The notes: a model not told the origin generated them from the letters alone. Shown: positions 1-11,159, numbered from the stretch's first letter. The stretch is 64,000 bases of DNA from Flaccisagitta enflata (GCA_965153355.1 OZ231128.1:33046001-33110000), one strand, 5' to 3'. Made by a program: numbers and translations.

Positions 1-84
1 AACCTTAAAAACGACTTTGTTACGGACCGACGGACCGACCGACGGACTGACAAAGTGGCTTATAGAGTCGCGTAGCACGCGACT
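1..84 (+). mobile_element. Helentron-like repeat, 3' part
   Basis: GACCGACGGACCG-type microsatellite followed by the terminal hairpin GTCGCGTAGCACGCGAC and an A-run. The 5' half is missing or beyond the edge. Confidence 0.7.
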
Positions 85-287
85 AAAAACTGTTCTTGCG
101 GCGTAATTTGGCTTTCTTCTCACGTTCTTTCCAGCTTTTCATTTTTTGACGACATCACAATTTCCATTCTATTTTCGCCATTTTTCTTCCATTTCGGCCA
201 ACGACTTTCTTTCACGAGCTTTATTTTTTCACCGCGACCACCAACGTCTATCTGTCAGTCGGTTTTTCCGTCGATGTATCTGTGTAT

Positions 288-289
<2 letters not shown>

Positions 290-380
<91 letters not shown>
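290..380 (+). repeat. (CA)n microsatellite
   Basis: About 45 uninterrupted CA dinucleotides. Confidence 0.97.
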
Positions 381-384
<4 letters not shown>

Positions 385-599
385 TGTATTTCCTAACAAG
401 TAGTTTGGAACTGCACCGAGATTTTAAAAGGCACTGAGACTTTTCTAGATTCTAGACATGTGCGTGTGGATAAATAATATTGTCATAACCTCATCGGCAA
501 AGTCGTCACAATGAAGAAAAGGTGGCGTTCGGATAGCAATCACCATCTCATACTCGTTTCATAGATATCCATATCATCATAGTAAATAACAGGAAGAGA

Positions 600-735
<136 letters not shown>

Positions 736-1017
736 CAACGAAATAATGGATGAAGAAATGAAATTTCATGAGCGGGGGCTGTTACAAAAGCTACCGGGCA
801 GGGGCGGTGATGTGGAAAATACAGTGAGATCGTTAAAATGGAACGCCAACCAACAGGGCCACATAAAGAGTCAGGTGAAGAAAATGCTGGAAAACGTATA
901 TATGATACTAAGACATAACATCCGTACTGATCCAAGAGGTAAACAGTCTATTGATTTACCTTGTGTCCTGAATAGGAAATACTAAAATAAATATGGAAAG
1001 TAAAGAAAGGAACTTAC

Positions 1018-1142
1018 CGATACAAGGGTTTTCGGTGAATTTGGCTTTAAGCCTAAGGCACTTGCCATCGCGATGTGGCGGACACTGACAACTTGTCAGC
1101 CCTGTTGACTTCAAATCTTGATATGCAGTTGCGCATTTCGAC
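1018..1142 (-). CDS. Internal exon, second half of a GDNF-receptor-alpha/GAS1-type domain
   Basis: This 125-bp exon encodes the C-terminal half of a GDNF receptor alpha-like domain, the extracellular module by which GFR-alpha co-receptors bind GDNF-type ligands and present them to RET. The donor is strong (TATCG then GTAAGT). The acceptor is a pyrimidine-rich tract ending CAAG, weaker than the usual CAG. The exon is entered in phase 2 and left in phase 1. Visible landmarks are SKCATAYQDLK, then LTSCQC, then GKCLRLK and a final NPCI, five cysteines in all. The C..A...LK...L..C.C....CLR spacing is that of GFR-alpha D domains. It joins in frame to the exon at 1794-1908. The next downstream exon would lie left of the window or in the repeat-rich first kilobase, where I see none. 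Family assignment is from motif recognition, not a search. A GAS1-like or invertebrate GFRL protein is the main alternative. Confidence 0.82.
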
Positions 1143-1499
1143 CTTGAAAAAGTAAATGAGAGATAGGATAAAACGCTTATTCTTTCCAGTTCTGAGACGA
1201 GAGGAATTAATTCTGAACTTTGCTGATTGATGATTAGTAATCAATGATTTCAATTTGCGGCAAAGTGGTCATATCTTCCGGTCTGTAATAATCGAGTCGA
1301 AAAGTGGAAAAACGAGGTTACAATAATCGGTCACAATGCAAGGATGCGATTGAATGAGGAAATGTTCAAATATTTGCGCAAACATTCATTGGAATAATGG
1401 GACATTTTGAATGAGTCTCTGAACGATTTTGTTTTTCTTTCAGAATCCTCCGCCAGAGCGAATTTAATTCGAATAGCTTCGGGTCGTAACACATAAAAC

Positions 1500-1591
1500 C
1501 CAGCCAACCCTTAGCCCTAAAGCTAATCTTGTCCCTAACCTTAACCCTAAAACTATCCCCAACCCTAACCCTAACCCCACCCCTAACCCTA
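1500..1591 (+). repeat. Interstitial telomere-like repeats, degenerate (CCCTAA)n
   Basis: A run of CCCTAA-related hexamers (CCCTAACC, AACCCTAACCCT, with CCCCA variants) lies inside the intron between the two GDNF-receptor-like exons. TTAGGG/CCCTAA is the standard animal telomere repeat. The copies are imperfect and internal, so this is an interstitial tract and not a chromosome end. Confidence 0.8.
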
Positions 1592-1687
1592 ATTTAAAAA
1601 ACCGCTTAAAAAGTCTTAAAAACAAAAGATCGACAGATGGTTGTTCAAGTGTACCGAATGGGGGAACATTTCTTTAGATCCCATTTC

Positions 1688-1715
1688 AAAAAAAAAAAAA
1701 AAGAATCAAAAAATC

Positions 1716-1749
<34 letters not shown>
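1688..1749 (+). repeat. Poly(A) tracts
   Basis: Two nearly pure A-runs within the intron between the GDNF-receptor-like exons (read on the minus strand, T-runs). Confidence 0.9.
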
Positions 1750-1751
<2 letters not shown>

Positions 1752-1793
1752 AAAAAAACTAGGGATTATACTGGAAAATAGGGCAAGACTCAC

Positions 1794-1908
1794 TTTGTCT
1801 TTTGTTCACATTTTCGTCGTTTCCATTTGCAGAACCGTCGATAGTTGAGAAACAACTGCTTACAACGCGAGTCTTCCATGCAGTCGTAGTATAGAAACAA
1901 ACAAATGC
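1794..1908 (-). CDS. Internal exon, first half of a GDNF-receptor-alpha/GAS1-type domain
   Basis: This 115-bp exon encodes the first half of the same cysteine-rich domain. The acceptor is CTGCAG after a mixed pyrimidine tract and the donor is ACAAA then GTGAGT. The exon is entered in phase 1 and left in phase 2, and its last two bases (AA) plus the G of the next exon make a lysine codon. The key run is YDCMEDSRCKQLFLNYRRFC, the C-x5-C...Y...C signature of GFR-alpha D domains, followed by a fifth cysteine in RRKCEQ. Combined with the downstream exon the domain has ten cysteines, the full complement for this fold. The intron between them (about 650 bp) carries telomere-like repeats and a long A-tract. 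The upstream exon, which must end in phase 1, was not found. The gene is probably a multi-domain secreted, GPI-linked or membrane receptor of which only one domain is visible. Confidence 0.82.
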
Positions 1909-2018
1909 CTGCAGTTCGTCAGGATCAGGATGAGAAGAGAGGAGAACCATAGTCTCATCAGTTTGACGAATCACGAATTATGCAATTTACATTCTGCAAA
2001 TGTTTTGTTGTATCAATG

Positions 2019-2089
2019 TTTTTTTTTTTTCTTTTCTTTTCTTTTCTTTTCTTTTCTTTTCTTTTCTTTTCTTTTCTTTTCTTTTCTTT
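2019..2089 (+). repeat. (TTTTC)n microsatellite
   Basis: Pentanucleotide array directly adjoining the microsatellite end of a Helentron-like copy. Confidence 0.95.
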
Positions 2090-2202
2090 CCGTCCGTCCG
2101 TTGGTCGGTCCGTGGTGATCGAGTTTGAAAGTGTGAAAACGCGCATTTCCGCCCCTGCCCACCCGTCCGCGACTGGTATTGGCCGTGTATCCGACCTTGT
2201 TT
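2090..2202 (-). mobile_element. Helentron-like repeat copy
   Basis: Reads CCGTCCGTTGGTCGG, then GCCCCTGCCCACCCGTCCGCGAC, broken here as two motifs, and ends CCGTGTATCCGACC then TTGTT, the reverse of the usual 5' end. The 3' hairpin has been replaced by the TTTTC array. Confidence 0.75.
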
Positions 2203-2364
2203 GCTTAGTAACGCGCCTCTAAATGGCAACTGCGCTGGTGAACAAATCGAAGAAAGTGATGCGCAGATGTTTCTGTTATAATTCTAGTGAATTCTTTTAG
2301 TCTCTCTGTCGGCGTGTCCGTCGGTTGGTGCATTCTTCCAAAATTGTATTACCCTATGCTTTAT

Positions 2365-2605
2365 ATGCATTAGTATGGGCACAATTTGGGCGTTCTAATG
2401 AAGCATTATTTACAAGCACTTTTCTTGTTCCTTTAGCATGTTGAGAGCCCAATCTTTTTGGAAAATCGATTTGGGTTTGATCTAGACACTCCGTCATCAA
2501 TGCTGTAGTTGTATAGAATTGGAGGCAAATGGAGCATCAAAAGTGCTTGGAAATTATATTTCATTTAAATGCCCAAATTGAGCCCACTCTACTATGCATG
2601 CGCAC
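2365..2605. mobile_element. Foldback MITE
   Basis: Inverted arms: GGGCACAATTTGGGCG...AAGCACTTTT on the left and AAAAGTGCTTGG...CCCAAATTGAGCCC on the right. Confidence 0.65.
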
Positions 2606-2616
2606 TAGACTTTACC

Positions 2617-3621
2617 ACTTGGGTGCTTCACATAGCAAAAGTCTGTTATTTCTTTCCACACTTCTTACCTGATATGGAGTGGCGAATTTAAAGACTATAA
2701 CCATTTCTCTTTTATCAAAATTGATTATTTTCTTTTTTTTAGCAAATTCATTTTGAGGACCTAATTTGCATAATGCAGTGCGATAAATCAATATGCTGAC
2801 AATCTTTGAAATAGCTTATACTGATTTTTTCTCTTTATAAAATTGTTAATCTGCTTTTTAAGTAAGCTCTTTCATAGGTTATGTTCTAATATTTTAGTCT
2901 ATTCTCACAAATACTATGATTTTCTTAAACAAATAATTGTCCTTTAAGTAACAATACTACACAGTCTATGGACAAAACGAGGAGAGTAGATTTTGCTGAT
3001 CACCATTATCATGCTTAGGCGTAGTTTGTTTTAAAATATAGGCTTGTAATTACCTCATAGAAAATTACTGAGGACTGAAAGAAACTAACGCAAGAACGAT
3101 TACTACAGGGAGGCCATGTAAAATCATGAAAGAAGTTTCTTCATGATTGAAAGCAAATATTGCCATCATGTCGCAGGGTCAGCCAGAGGGGGTCAATCTT
3201 AGCCCAGATGGAGGTCCCAAGTCCCAGGGGTGACTGCATGCCAACTTTTGCTTTCAATTAAAAAGAAGTTCTTTTTATGATTTTACATGGCCTCCCTGTA
3301 GTAATCGTTCCTCCATTAGTTTCTTTCAGTCCTCAGTAATTTTCTACAAGGTAATTACAAGCCTACATTTTGAAATAAACTACGTATAAGCATCATACCG
3401 GTGATCAGCAAAATCTACTCTCCTCGTTTTGACCATAGACTGTACACAGGATTTTACTTATTTCTGGGATTTATGTGGGAACTTTAAGGTCAATACAAAA
3501 ACGGAAGATGAAGGAATTATGAAAAAAAATAAATTGGTAATTATCATTATTTTTGCTTTTTGATATTACCTAAGTAGGTTGAAGGGATACTCCAAACTTT
3601 TGCTATGTGGAGCACCCAAAA
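2617..3621. mobile_element. Large foldback element
   Basis: Outer inverted arms TGGGTGCTTCACATAGCAAA (left) and its reverse at 3594-3617, and long inner arms (about 2955-3170 and 3255-3450) sharing ACAGGGAGGCCATGTAAAAT and its complement. There is no coding capacity. Arm identity is high, so it would form a long hairpin. Confidence 0.65.
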
Positions 3622-4240
3622 CATGTTAAGTCACGGTGTACCAGGTCAAGAAATAAGGGTTTCGATAAGTTTTTAAGCTGAATTTGGATTCATAAGTGTT
3701 CCAAATTGTCCAACTGAGCTCATCCTCCTCATGGGGCATCACTATAGTGTGCATATGAGTCATTTATGACCATTTTTACCTATATAATGCGCGACAACAG
3801 GTTACAAATTCACCAGTCACAGTTGATTTAAGTGGTATTTTGCTTTACAACTTACCTCTACATGGGCGCTTGTTACTTACCCTATGTAATGTTATGGAGA
3901 GTATGAACCTTCCAGTTAGTTCACATACAGCGGTTAACACCTAAATTACTGCTCGCAATGTTCGTGGGCCTTGGTTTGCAACCAAAACGACCAAAAGTCG
4001 AGTTACATGAACCTCTCTCTGTTTACAAAGCTGATTTGCATTTTTCGACATGACCGCTATTTTACACGTTTTTCTTTAATGGAGGACCATCATATTCAAA
4101 ATTTTGTAGAGCAGCCTGGTCAACAACATCACTACGCATCATGAGCCCGTGGTGGTCACCTACCGGAGGTGTTTTTGTGCTTATTTCTGTTTAAAACAAG
4201 AAAAAAACTATGGCCAAAAGAATTTTTGACAATATTAATT
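3622..4240. other. No recognised feature
   Basis: AT-rich sequence without open frames. Two minus-strand donor-like sites occur at about 3853 and 3878 but every frame upstream of them is closed. Confidence 0.6.
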
Positions 4241-4245
4241 ATTGG

Positions 4246-4385
4246 ACGTGAAATTATATCACAGCCTTATTTTTGCATATTTTGCATTTTGAAAAACATG
4301 GCCCTGACCCCTGATGTGTTTAGATCAGGGCCATGTTTTTATTTTTTCGATTTTTTTCATTTCCATGCAAATTTATAATTTCACG
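4246..4385. mobile_element. Short foldback MITE
   Basis: Terminal inverted repeat ACGTGAAATTATA with an internal AACATGGCCCTGA inverted core, about 140 bp. Confidence 0.7.
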
Positions 4386-4503
4386 TAAGGTTACCTCAGC
4401 AAAAAAAAAGGGAATTCACGATTCTCAGTCGCATTTCAGAGTAGCCTAACAGACGAGAGGAAAGAAAAGAATTCATGAGCAGAAAATAAGTAATAGGAGT
4501 GAA

Positions 4504-5032
4504 AAAAGAAGAAGAAGAAGAAGAAGAAGAAGAAAAAGAAGAGGAAGAAGAGGAAGAAGAGGAAGAAGAAGAAGAAGAAGAAACTAAGTATTCTTGAATA
4601 AAGATATCAGTACCAGGAAAGTTCAAGCGAGTAAAAAGGAAGGAGATGAAGAAGAAGAAGAAGAAGAAGAAGAAAATGGAGAAGAAGATGAAGAAGAAGA
4701 TGAAGAAGAAGAAGTAGAAGAAGAAAAAGAAGAAGATGAGGAAGAAAAAGAAGAAGATCGGAAGATAGTGAAAAGGAATAGAAGTGTGATAAATGAGAAA
4801 AAAAACTTGAGGAAGGAGAGGAAGAAGAGGAAGAGGAAGAAGATGAAGATGAAGAGGAGGGAGAAGAAGAAGGAGAAGAAGAAGAAGAAACTAAGTATTT
4901 TAGAGGAAAGATATCAATTACCACGAAAGTTCAAGCGAGCAAAAAGGAAGGAGAAGAAGCATGAGAAGAAAAGGAAGAAGAAGAAGAAGAAGAAGAAGAA
5001 GAAGAAGAAGAAGAAGAAGAAGAAGAATATCG
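4504..5032 (+). repeat. Purine-rich GAA/GAG imperfect microsatellite
   Basis: Over 500 bp of GAA, GAG and GAT variants. Poly-Glu, Lys and Ser frames here are repeat translations. A 36-bp phrase containing AAGTTCAAGCGAG recurs at 4617 and 4927, so the tract has been segmentally duplicated. Confidence 0.9.
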
Positions 5033-5068
5033 GAAGATTTTGAAAAGGAACATTTGTGGGGTAGTGAG

Positions 5069-5369
5069 AACAAGGTCGGATACACAGCTACCCTAGTCGC
5101 ATGCGGTTGGGCAGGAGCAGTGCTTGAGAAGGTCACTAGGGCATCTGGGCAGGAGCCATATGCTCAAAAAGCTAAAAACAAGGCCGGATACAGGGCTACC
5201 TTAGTCGCGTGCGGGTGGGCAGAGGCAGTATTTGAGTTTCTAGAGCGTTTTGGCAAGTGCAGTGAAGCCAAAGACCACAAAAATATAAAAAAAGTAAAAT
5301 GGGGACCGACCAACCGACCAACCGACCGACCGACGGACAAAGCTGGGTGTAGTCGCATAGCACGCGACT
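5069..5369 (+). mobile_element. Two head-to-tail Helentron-like copies
   Basis: A 5' end at 5069 (AACAAGGTCGGATACAC) is followed at 5177 by a second 5' end in an A-run, and a single 3' hairpin ends at 5369. The upstream copy is therefore truncated by, or served as target for, the downstream one. Confidence 0.75.
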
Positions 5370-5406
5370 AAAAACGCCAAAAAAGTAATAGTCGCAAAAG
5401 CGTTCG

Positions 5407-6478
5407 ATGGTCAGCGGTACCCGTGCCCTGCTTAAGTGGGTTGTGGTTGAAGTTGAGGGGGGAGCAGGCTGCGGCTCCGAAGGGGTCGATGACCTATGCT
5501 TTCACACATATGGGGAATTTTCTCCTTCTTCTCCTCCTCCTCCTCCTCCGCCTCCGCACCCCCCTCCCCCCAGCCTCCAGGCCCATATCTCAGCCTGGAG
5601 GCCCATATCCCAGCCTCGAGGCCCAAATCCCAGTCTTGAGGCCCGAATCCCTAGAGACTGGAATCTGGGCCTTGGGGTTGGGATTTGGGCCTTGAGGGTG
5701 GGATTTGGGCCTCAAGACTGGGATTTGGGCCTCGAGGCTGGAATATGGGCCTCCAGGCTGAGATATGGGCCTAGAGGCTGGGGGGAGGGGGGGGTACAAA
5801 GGAGGAGGAGGAGAAGGAGGAGGAGAAAATTCCCCACATGTGTGAAAGCATAACACCCCTGACAAAATTAGGCGAACTGAGGTTGAATATCCTCTATTTG
5901 AGTGTAACAAAGTGGTTTGAATGACCGTTTGGGATATTTCCACATAATCTGGAGTAAATCCCATCCACGTTCTGACAAAAAATATTCAAAATCTAGGTTT
6001 AAAGTCTATTCAAGTTGTTTTGACACCATTTTTTGACAGGAGACAGTCCCACTTTGTCCATTATTACTAATTTACTTCAAGCACAATTATATCAGTTTTA
6101 GGGGCTGCCCCTGACCATTTCTTGGCCCCAACTTCCTAAAAATCATCAAAATGATAAGTCTCTATCCCCCAAAGTCCAATGGCTTGGGTAGAGACCACGA
6201 AAAACAGCTATAGATACGTGCCATCTTCATGTAGCAATAATGTGGGGAAAATCAGTTAAAATCCGATTTGCCAATTCTGACTTATTACCGTCTCACCCTT
6301 CTACCGTTAAACAACTTCACCCTGTTGCTCTACTATGTCAAAGTAGGATATTTTTGCTATTTCTATGCCAAATCTTGTAGAGCTCGGGCCAATATTTCAC
6401 TCTCTAAGGCAAATATTCCCAGTTCGCCTAATTTTGTCAGGGGTGTTAGGTCATCGACCCCTTCGGGGCCACTGCCCA
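5407..6478. mobile_element. Foldback element with 21-bp minisatellite, split by a MITE
   Basis: Left arm GGTCAGCGGTACCCGTGCC...CCGAAGGGGTCGATGACC. The centre is an array of 21-bp units (GGCCCAAATCCCAGTCTTGAG type, 5575-5790) that reverses direction midway. The right arm is cut at 5852 by the element at 5853-6446 and resumes at 6449 with GGTCATCGACCCCTTCGGGG. The frames through it only reflect the repeats. Confidence 0.75.
5853..6446. mobile_element. TA-flanked MITE nested in the foldback element
   Basis: Terminal inverted repeat ACACCCCTGACAAAATTAGG, about 27 bp long at both ends, flanked by TA. Removing it restores the arm sequence GCATAGGTCATCGACC, which matches the complement of the left arm. 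No transposase. Confidence 0.85.
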
Positions 6479-6480
6479 AA

Positions 6481-6684
6481 AAGGGGACCGACCAACCAAA
6501 CGACGGACAGACCGACATAGGGGGGTGTACAGTCCCATAGCACGCGACTACAACAAGGCCGGATACACGGCAATCCAGTCGCGGACGGTTGGGCAGGAGC
6601 AGTGGTGCAAAAACCGCTCGCAACTAATAAAATTTACGGACCGACCGACGGACCGACCAACATGGCAAGGTGTACTACGCGAAT
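6481..6684 (+). mobile_element. Two head-to-tail Helentron-like copies
   Basis: A 3' fragment ending GCACGCGACT at 6549 is followed at 6552 by a complete degenerate copy with the 5' motif CAGTCGCGGACGG and a decayed 3' end (TACGCGAATTAAAA). Confidence 0.75.
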
Positions 6685-6689
6685 TAAAA

Positions 6690-7660
6690 AAAACGCAAGT
6701 TTTTCTATAGGTGATTTTTGCGCCTTTGGGTCAGTCGCGACATGATTTATCAGTGACCAAATTGAAGCTTTTTTCAAGGGCTTTCTTTTGAGCGCAATCC
6801 CACATCTGTAGCTTTATTCGTTTAGAAGTTATACTCAAAAGAAGGTGCAGGGGTCAAAATTTCAAAATGCAGTAAGAGGAAAAAATAATGATGTTTTGCA
6901 GTGAACATGATAGAGGAATTGCACTGCCACGAGCAATCAGGCAGTGTTCTACCCATGCTGTCTATTTTTATAGTTTCTATATTTGAGTTCCTCAATGTCT
7001 ATGATGAAAAATGAAGCACCGATGTGATTTTAGTGTGATAAAACCTTTGAAATCATTTTAAATCAAACTGAAAATCAAAGGCGAAAATAAGTTGAGTACA
7101 TGTCACTATAGCACGGCTTTTTCTCTGCATCAACTTCATTCTGATGCCTAAAACTCTTTGTTATAAAGCAGAGAAACTCAAATAAACCAAACCAGCTTGC
7201 AAAAAGCTGCTTACACCGTCTTTAAATCGAAATGGCAAATAGTAAACCTTTGTAGCTCCAAAACTACTAGCCCAAAAGCCTTCAAATTTTCAGTGAATGT
7301 TAGTAACAACTGACCATTTTGTCATGTCCAAACTCGGATTTTATAACTGAATAGGTTGGGGGTCATTAAAGTATTGAAAAGCTATCAATTTTATGGAAAA
7401 AACAATTTGTCCCAGCTATACTTGGAAGAATCTTTTTTCTTTTAATGCTTTTTTCCTGATTAAGTAAGCTTGAACCCTGGGGTTGGTCTTAAATGAAGAG
7501 ATACAAATCATGAATATAAGTTCTGCTTGAAAATTTCATTATTTTATCGTATTCATGAAGATTTGAATGATTTTCAAATGATTGACATTCTGGATTTTAG
7601 CAATGATTGCCAAAAACCAATGAAAACCTGAGTTTCACGCCTCAGGATCGCCCAAAATTC
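6690..7660. other. Decayed transposon sequence
   Basis: At 7213-7330 it carries one arm of the element at 35930 (TACACCGTCTTTAAATCG..., AAAGCCTTCAAATTTTCAGT). The partner arm was not found. The rest is unrecognised and AT-rich. Confidence 0.45.
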
Positions 7661-7670
7661 GGTGAAGATA

Positions 7671-8255
7671 CAGTACTATGGAAGCAAAGACGACCTAGAC
7701 TGGAGGATAGATCTTAGGTATCTAAATTTCATTTGATCTATAAAAAAATTAAAATTTATACTAATCAAAGGTTGCTCTGTTGCCTAAATATGTTACTTTT
7801 TCTTATTCTTCAATTTGTAATTTGACTTCATAAGGACTTCATTATTCAATGTTCTTACCTAGTCCATCAGATTGAGCAGAAAATTTCATATACTTTAGAA
7901 AAAAAATCAGCCGAATTGGACTATTTTTACATGTTTTATGCCTGTTTTAAACTTTGCCCAGATACTAATACACATAATACATCTGTTTGAAGAATGACTG
8001 TAGAACCTATAAAATTAGACTAAGCTGATTTTTTTTTCAATTTTATATAGAATTTCTAACTTAATCTGATGGGCTATGTTAGAACATTGAATAATAAAGT
8101 CCTGATGAAATCAAGTCAAAAGTTAAAGGATGAAAGAAACTAACATATTCAAGCAACAGAGCATCTGTTAATTAGCATAGATCTTAATTATTTTATAAAT
8201 CAGATGCTTAAAATCTATCCCCCAGTTTTAGGTCGTCTTTGCTCCCATCGTACTG
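7671..8255. mobile_element. Tc1/mariner-type MITE
   Basis: Begins CAGTACTATGGAAGCAAAGA and ends with its imperfect reverse, flanked by TA at 7669-7670 and 8256-8257. Inverted arms exceed 40 bp. There is no open frame. Confidence 0.75.
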
Positions 8256-8257
8256 TA

Positions 8258-10517
8258 TTTACTCGCACTTGAGCTTCTTCCTTCGTCATGATGCGATGTG
8301 CTTTTGTTTTGTGATTTGTATCCCGCAACTATTAATTACGGCGTAAATATGACAATTAATTTCTTCTACGCGTGATTCAATTCATCTTGTCATACGCTGC
8401 CATTGGATTTCACTGTATTGTATAGTGCCAAGCTGTCAATGTACTTGTTTGAAATGAAAAAAAAAACGAATATTTTGTAAGAAAATTGAAATCATTTTTC
8501 TTGAAGGATTTATGATATGACATGTAGTTTGTTTTTTTCAACGCGAGTGAAATGAAAGAATGCGACATCTGAAATAAGGTTTTGCGCATTTAGAAAAGGA
8601 TGTTCATGTTTATGAGATTGGGAATGTTTGATCATTCTCTCTTGAACAAGGAGTTCGACATCTAGTTTTGTCTTGTTGGTTATGTCTAGAAATGCTTTGA
8701 CCTGAACAAACATGATCATGATCTTAAATCGACGGCTGTATTTGAATGTATATGTGACTTATTATTGTCCTCTTTTAGCACTGTATGCCTATGAATTATT
8801 TTGAGAGTGTTTTATTAAGGTCGGTTACATCCAATATGTCAATGTCAGTATGTCAATATGTCAATGTGCGTGTTAAGCATATTCTTATGTTCATGAATGG
8901 CATTTGGCAATGATTTTAGGACGGCGTGTATTTGAATAAAACATTTAGATGGTCAGCTTCCAAATTTGCTTAATTTGATATACTGAAGAAATGGTGAAGA
9001 TACTTATCATGAAGTAATGAAGTTTATTTTAGGCCAGAGAAGTCCTAGGTTTGTTTGTGAAGACTGACAGAGCTTGATATAAGGGATTTTAGGGTTTGTT
9101 TAAAGCTTATGAAAGTGGATTTGAAATCAGGGCCGATTTGCATTAAGCGTCAAAAGGATAGATATAGGGGAAACAGACATATATTCAAAATTTTGCTTTT
9201 TTATTCTATAGGATAAGATTTTTTTGCCATCATTTAAAAAAAGATAATAATGGCTTTATTGAGCATTTATATATTTTTTATTCTTTTGATTGTATTTGAA
9301 TTTTTTTTTTACTTAAAAGATAATTTTTTTGAAATTTGTTATGAAAAAAATAAAAAAGATGTTTTTTTTTAGAAAAGAAAAATATTTGTTTAATTTTTTG
9401 AGTATTTTCTAGCCTTGAGCAGTAATTTCAGTTTATACTAATCCTATCAAGAGATAGTTATGAGTCACAACTTTTCAGATTGTCTCTAAATTCATTACTT
9501 AATCTATTACCGTTGCCGGAATATCTATTGCTATGGCCATTAAAAAGAGGTCCAAACAGGCGAATAATAAGGCATATATCAACATGCCTCCTATGATGTG
9601 CCAAATACCTTGGGGAACACTTCTTTGGGGTTAATTTTGCTCAAACTTGGTATGGGTACGATTGTCCCTTAATAAAGTGCCTGTTTTGGCCCAGAATGGT
9701 TATTTTTGGCTGTTTTTGGCCTATAAACCTTCTTAAAGTTGGCTGATTGAGCTGAAATTTTACAAGCACATGTAACTATATCCTATTTACCATTCCTAGA
9801 AAGACCATGACATTTTTCAAAATTTTTGATACCTAAAACCCCAAAAAATCGTTTTTTTTTGAAGATACTAGACAACAAAAAATAAGCATTTACCCCCCTT
9901 AATTTTGTCCGATTTTGATGAAATTTGAACCGTAGCTACTTAACATCATGTGCTACCACCACCAAAAATTTCATGAAAATCGGACTTCATTAAAGTGCCC
10001 AAATTGGACTTCAAAGTCAAAACACAACATTTTGAATTTATGAAAATTTGATTTTTATGTAGGGACAAGGACAAATTATGCATGGGATGGATCAACCATG
10101 ACCCAAAAGTGTGGTTTGGGTTGTTGCTGATCTCCAAAAAAAATTTCAACCCTTGTTTAACATTTTTTGCCTGTTAAAAAAAATAACAAAAATTGTCATT
10201 ATTATTCTATAAATTTTTTCTTTTTTAAATAGAAATTTGAGTATAAATCCTGAACAAAATAAGATTTTGCATTGAAATTTTCTGCAATAACACCTATTAT
10301 ACTATTTTACAAGATGGTAAAAAAAAATTACAAAAATATGACATTCATTTTTTTCACCCTTTGACCCTCCAAATTTCATGTTCGTGTACACCGTGACTTA
10401 AAAAAAATACTGGTTCATCAATCATCGTTCTGTCCATTACAATGCATTTTTTCGTTGCATGCACACATGGCACAACATCCCTGTGTTGATCTGTCTGTCG
10501 GTCAAGAGATCCTTGTG
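8258..10517. other. No recognised gene; AT-rich, transposon-like
   Basis: The stretch 9560-10400 resembles decayed MITE sequence, and GTACACCGTGACTTAA near 10387 is the complement of TTAAGTCACGGTGTAC near 3628. Nothing codes. Confidence 0.5.
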
Positions 10518-10619
10518 TATTTAGGTCCAACCTAAACAGTTTCACACCTGAAGAGGAAGCAGTGGAGGGATCATCAGCCGGAAGTGTTCCGGCAGCGGAG
10601 GAAGAAGATGTCGGTTTTG
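10518..10619 (+). CDS. Candidate terminal exon with acidic C-terminus
   Basis: After a possible acceptor (CTTGTGTATTTAG) the frame reads SNLNSFTPEEEAVEG, then SSAGSVPAAEEEDVGFDF and a TGA stop. Codon composition and the acidic, low-complexity but non-microsatellite content look protein-coding, and resemble disordered acidic tails. The acceptor is only fair and an alternative AG lies 14 bases further on. No partner exon was found upstream on this strand, and the surrounding DNA is repeat-like. I do not recognise the protein. Confidence 0.3.
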
Positions 10620-11021
10620 ACTTTTGACCTTCTTGTTGACCCGCAAAATGACCTCCAACAGAGGGAAACTCCTGAAGAACACATTAAATACGAAACACAG
10701 TCGCAAAAAAAGGAGGAGAGCTTCGCGTTCCAACTTTGTCGTTATTCAAATCGTTTCTGTCTTTCCTTTCTGTCTGTATGATAGCCATTTTCTCTTATAA
10801 TTAACAGTCGCTGCCTTTGTTTTCCTTCAGTTTTGTATTTTGTCTTTCTGTGTCGGTTTGGTTGAGCTTGAGTTTGTGTACATGCATGTTATCAATCTGT
10901 TTACTCTCTATGTCTCTATACCTAAATCTGTTTATCAATCTATCTATCAATCTATTTATCTATCCAAGTGGCCATTTCTCTTTAGATTATGGACAGAATA
11001 TCGAAAATTATACATCTTTCT

Positions 11022-11030
11022 CTCTCTCTC

Positions 11031-11073
<43 letters not shown>
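11022..11073 (+). repeat. (CT)n microsatellite
   Basis: Nearly pure CT dinucleotides. Confidence 0.95.
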
Positions 11074-11159
11074 CTTCATTCTGCGTTGAGTATTTGGGCC
11101 CATTGTGTCTGCCTAGACGCTAGTCTGTCTGGCTGTTTACCCCAAACCCGCCCACTTCA

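Noticed and set aside
3850-3990. Minus-strand exon ending at a GTAAGT donor
   Set aside because: Every frame upstream of the two donor-like sites is closed within 120 bp.
5407-5964. Frames repeating LGLETGIWA-type wording
   Set aside because: The 21-bp minisatellite is a multiple of three and open on both strands; this is not evidence of coding.
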